Shown here in pieces: positions 6,341 to 6,710 of a stretch of DNA of 6,710 nucleotides. The stretch comes from JAAYJR01 sp964495655 (GTDB lineage Bacteria > Bacteroidota > Bacteroidia > Bacteroidales > Prolixibacteraceae): contig CAZBWK010000146.1 in the NCBI GenBank assembly GCA_964495655.1, positions 1 to 6,710 on the forward strand. The letters run 5' to 3'. Under the pieces are notes generated by a model. The model ran no database searches and had not been told where the DNA came from. It saw only the letters and a list, made by a program, of their open reading frames with translations. The position numbers and the translations under genes were made by a program. How positions within the stretch are numbered: position 1 is the first letter of the stretch; each line of letters begins with the position of its first letter.

Positions 6341-6368
6341 TGTATTCTGTATGAATTGCACCAGGCAC

Positions 6369-6710
6369 TTATTTACCCAACGAAGCCAGCGATATTACAT
6401 TAATACCGTCAGGTCGTATGAAACTCATTCCTGTTCCGGTTATAATATTCAAAGATGCCGGTTTTCTATACTTTTTCTCATCAATCAGTTCGTTAAATTT
6501 CAACAGGTTGTTTGCAGCTTCATCGAGCATGCCTATCCCGAGTTTAACTTCAAATGCAGCCCATGCCCCGCCACTTTGTTGGATGATTGAGTCTATTTCT
6601 AAACCTGTTGAGTCTCTGTAATGAAAAATCTCCGCATCACTTTCCCCGGCATATACTTTAAGTTCGTGATATACGAGCGATTCAAATAAAAATCCGCAAT
6701 ATTTCAAATC
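6369..6710 (-). CDS. C-terminal part of an AAA ATPase with DUF4143 domain (5' truncated by window)
   Basis: Only the last 113 or so codons are present; the frame is open through the window edge, reading DLKYCGFLFESLVYHELKVY and onwards, so the start lies beyond 6710. The GFLFESLVYHELKVYA segment, then IFHYRDSTGLEID and AAFEVKLG, is the signature of the DUF4143 domain that follows an AAA (AAA_14-type) ATPase domain in a large family of 370-430-residue proteins. The GLEID...FEVK spacing is the core of a PD-(D/E)xK nuclease-like fold, though nuclease activity is generally not demonstrated. The C-terminus (ITGTGMSFIRPDGINVISLA) is complete, ending in TAA at 6371-6369. Such proteins are common, mobile and often unrelated to their neighbours; here it probably marks the upstream boundary of the polysaccharide gene run. 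Confidence 0.88.
   Translation of the reverse strand, partial: DLKYCGFLFESLVYHELKVYAGESDAEIFHYRDSTGLEIDSIIQQSGGAWAAFEVKLGIGMLDEAANNLLKFNELIDEKKYRKPASLNIITGTGMSFIRPDGINVISLASLGK

Noticed and set aside
6273..6368. The first 32 codons of the longest open frame of the oxidoreductase (start at 6368)
   Set aside because: They are translated from the heptamer array and have no family similarity; the family-like N-terminus begins at the ATG at 6272.

Overview
The window is AT-rich and every gene I can support lies on the minus strand, so it reads from high to low coordinates. The gene families point to Bacteroidota: a bi-domain MDR/Gfo-Idh oxidoreductase, a heparinase II/III-family protein and a WbuB/WcaI-like glycosyltransferase. 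Starts that lack well-spaced Shine-Dalgarno sequences and a TAnnTTTG-type -7 box fit that placement. It is an inference, because no rRNA or housekeeping marker is present.

Layout in transcription order: (i) 6710-6369, the 3' end of an AAA/DUF4143-type ATPase gene; (ii) 6368-6273, a spacer with a degenerate heptanucleotide array; (iii) 6272-4080, the bi-domain oxidoreductase, whose longer open frame back to 6368 is most likely spurious; (iv) 4079-4009, a promoter region with a perfect 14-bp palindrome; (v) 4008-3835 and 3859-3242, a 57-codon gene overlapping a 205-codon gene by 25 bases, which I read as a probable two-gene toxin-antitoxin-like module with an ADP-ribosyltransferase-like (DUF3990-like) second protein; (vi) 3241-3136, a spacer with a weak candidate promoter; (vii) 3135-1435, heparinase II/III-family protein; (viii) 1431-211, family-4 glycosyltransferase, 3 bases after the previous stop; (ix) 210-1, no intact gene, but a pair of GC-rich direct repeats and a stretch that looks like broken coding sequence.

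The oxidoreductase, heparinase-like protein and glycosyltransferase make sense together as part of a cell-surface or exopolysaccharide locus: sugar oxidation/reduction, uronic-acid polymer cleavage or modification, and sugar transfer. The small overlapping gene pair splits this run and looks like an inserted cargo or addiction module.

The less ordinary signals are the overlapping pair with a palindrome on its promoter, and three short repeat-like tracts. One is a clear heptamer array between genes. The other two lie inside the oxidoreductase and the heparinase-like gene, where they appear to add about 30 and 20 codons of low-complexity sequence in frame. This suggests that spacer-type repeat DNA has been absorbed into coding sequence.
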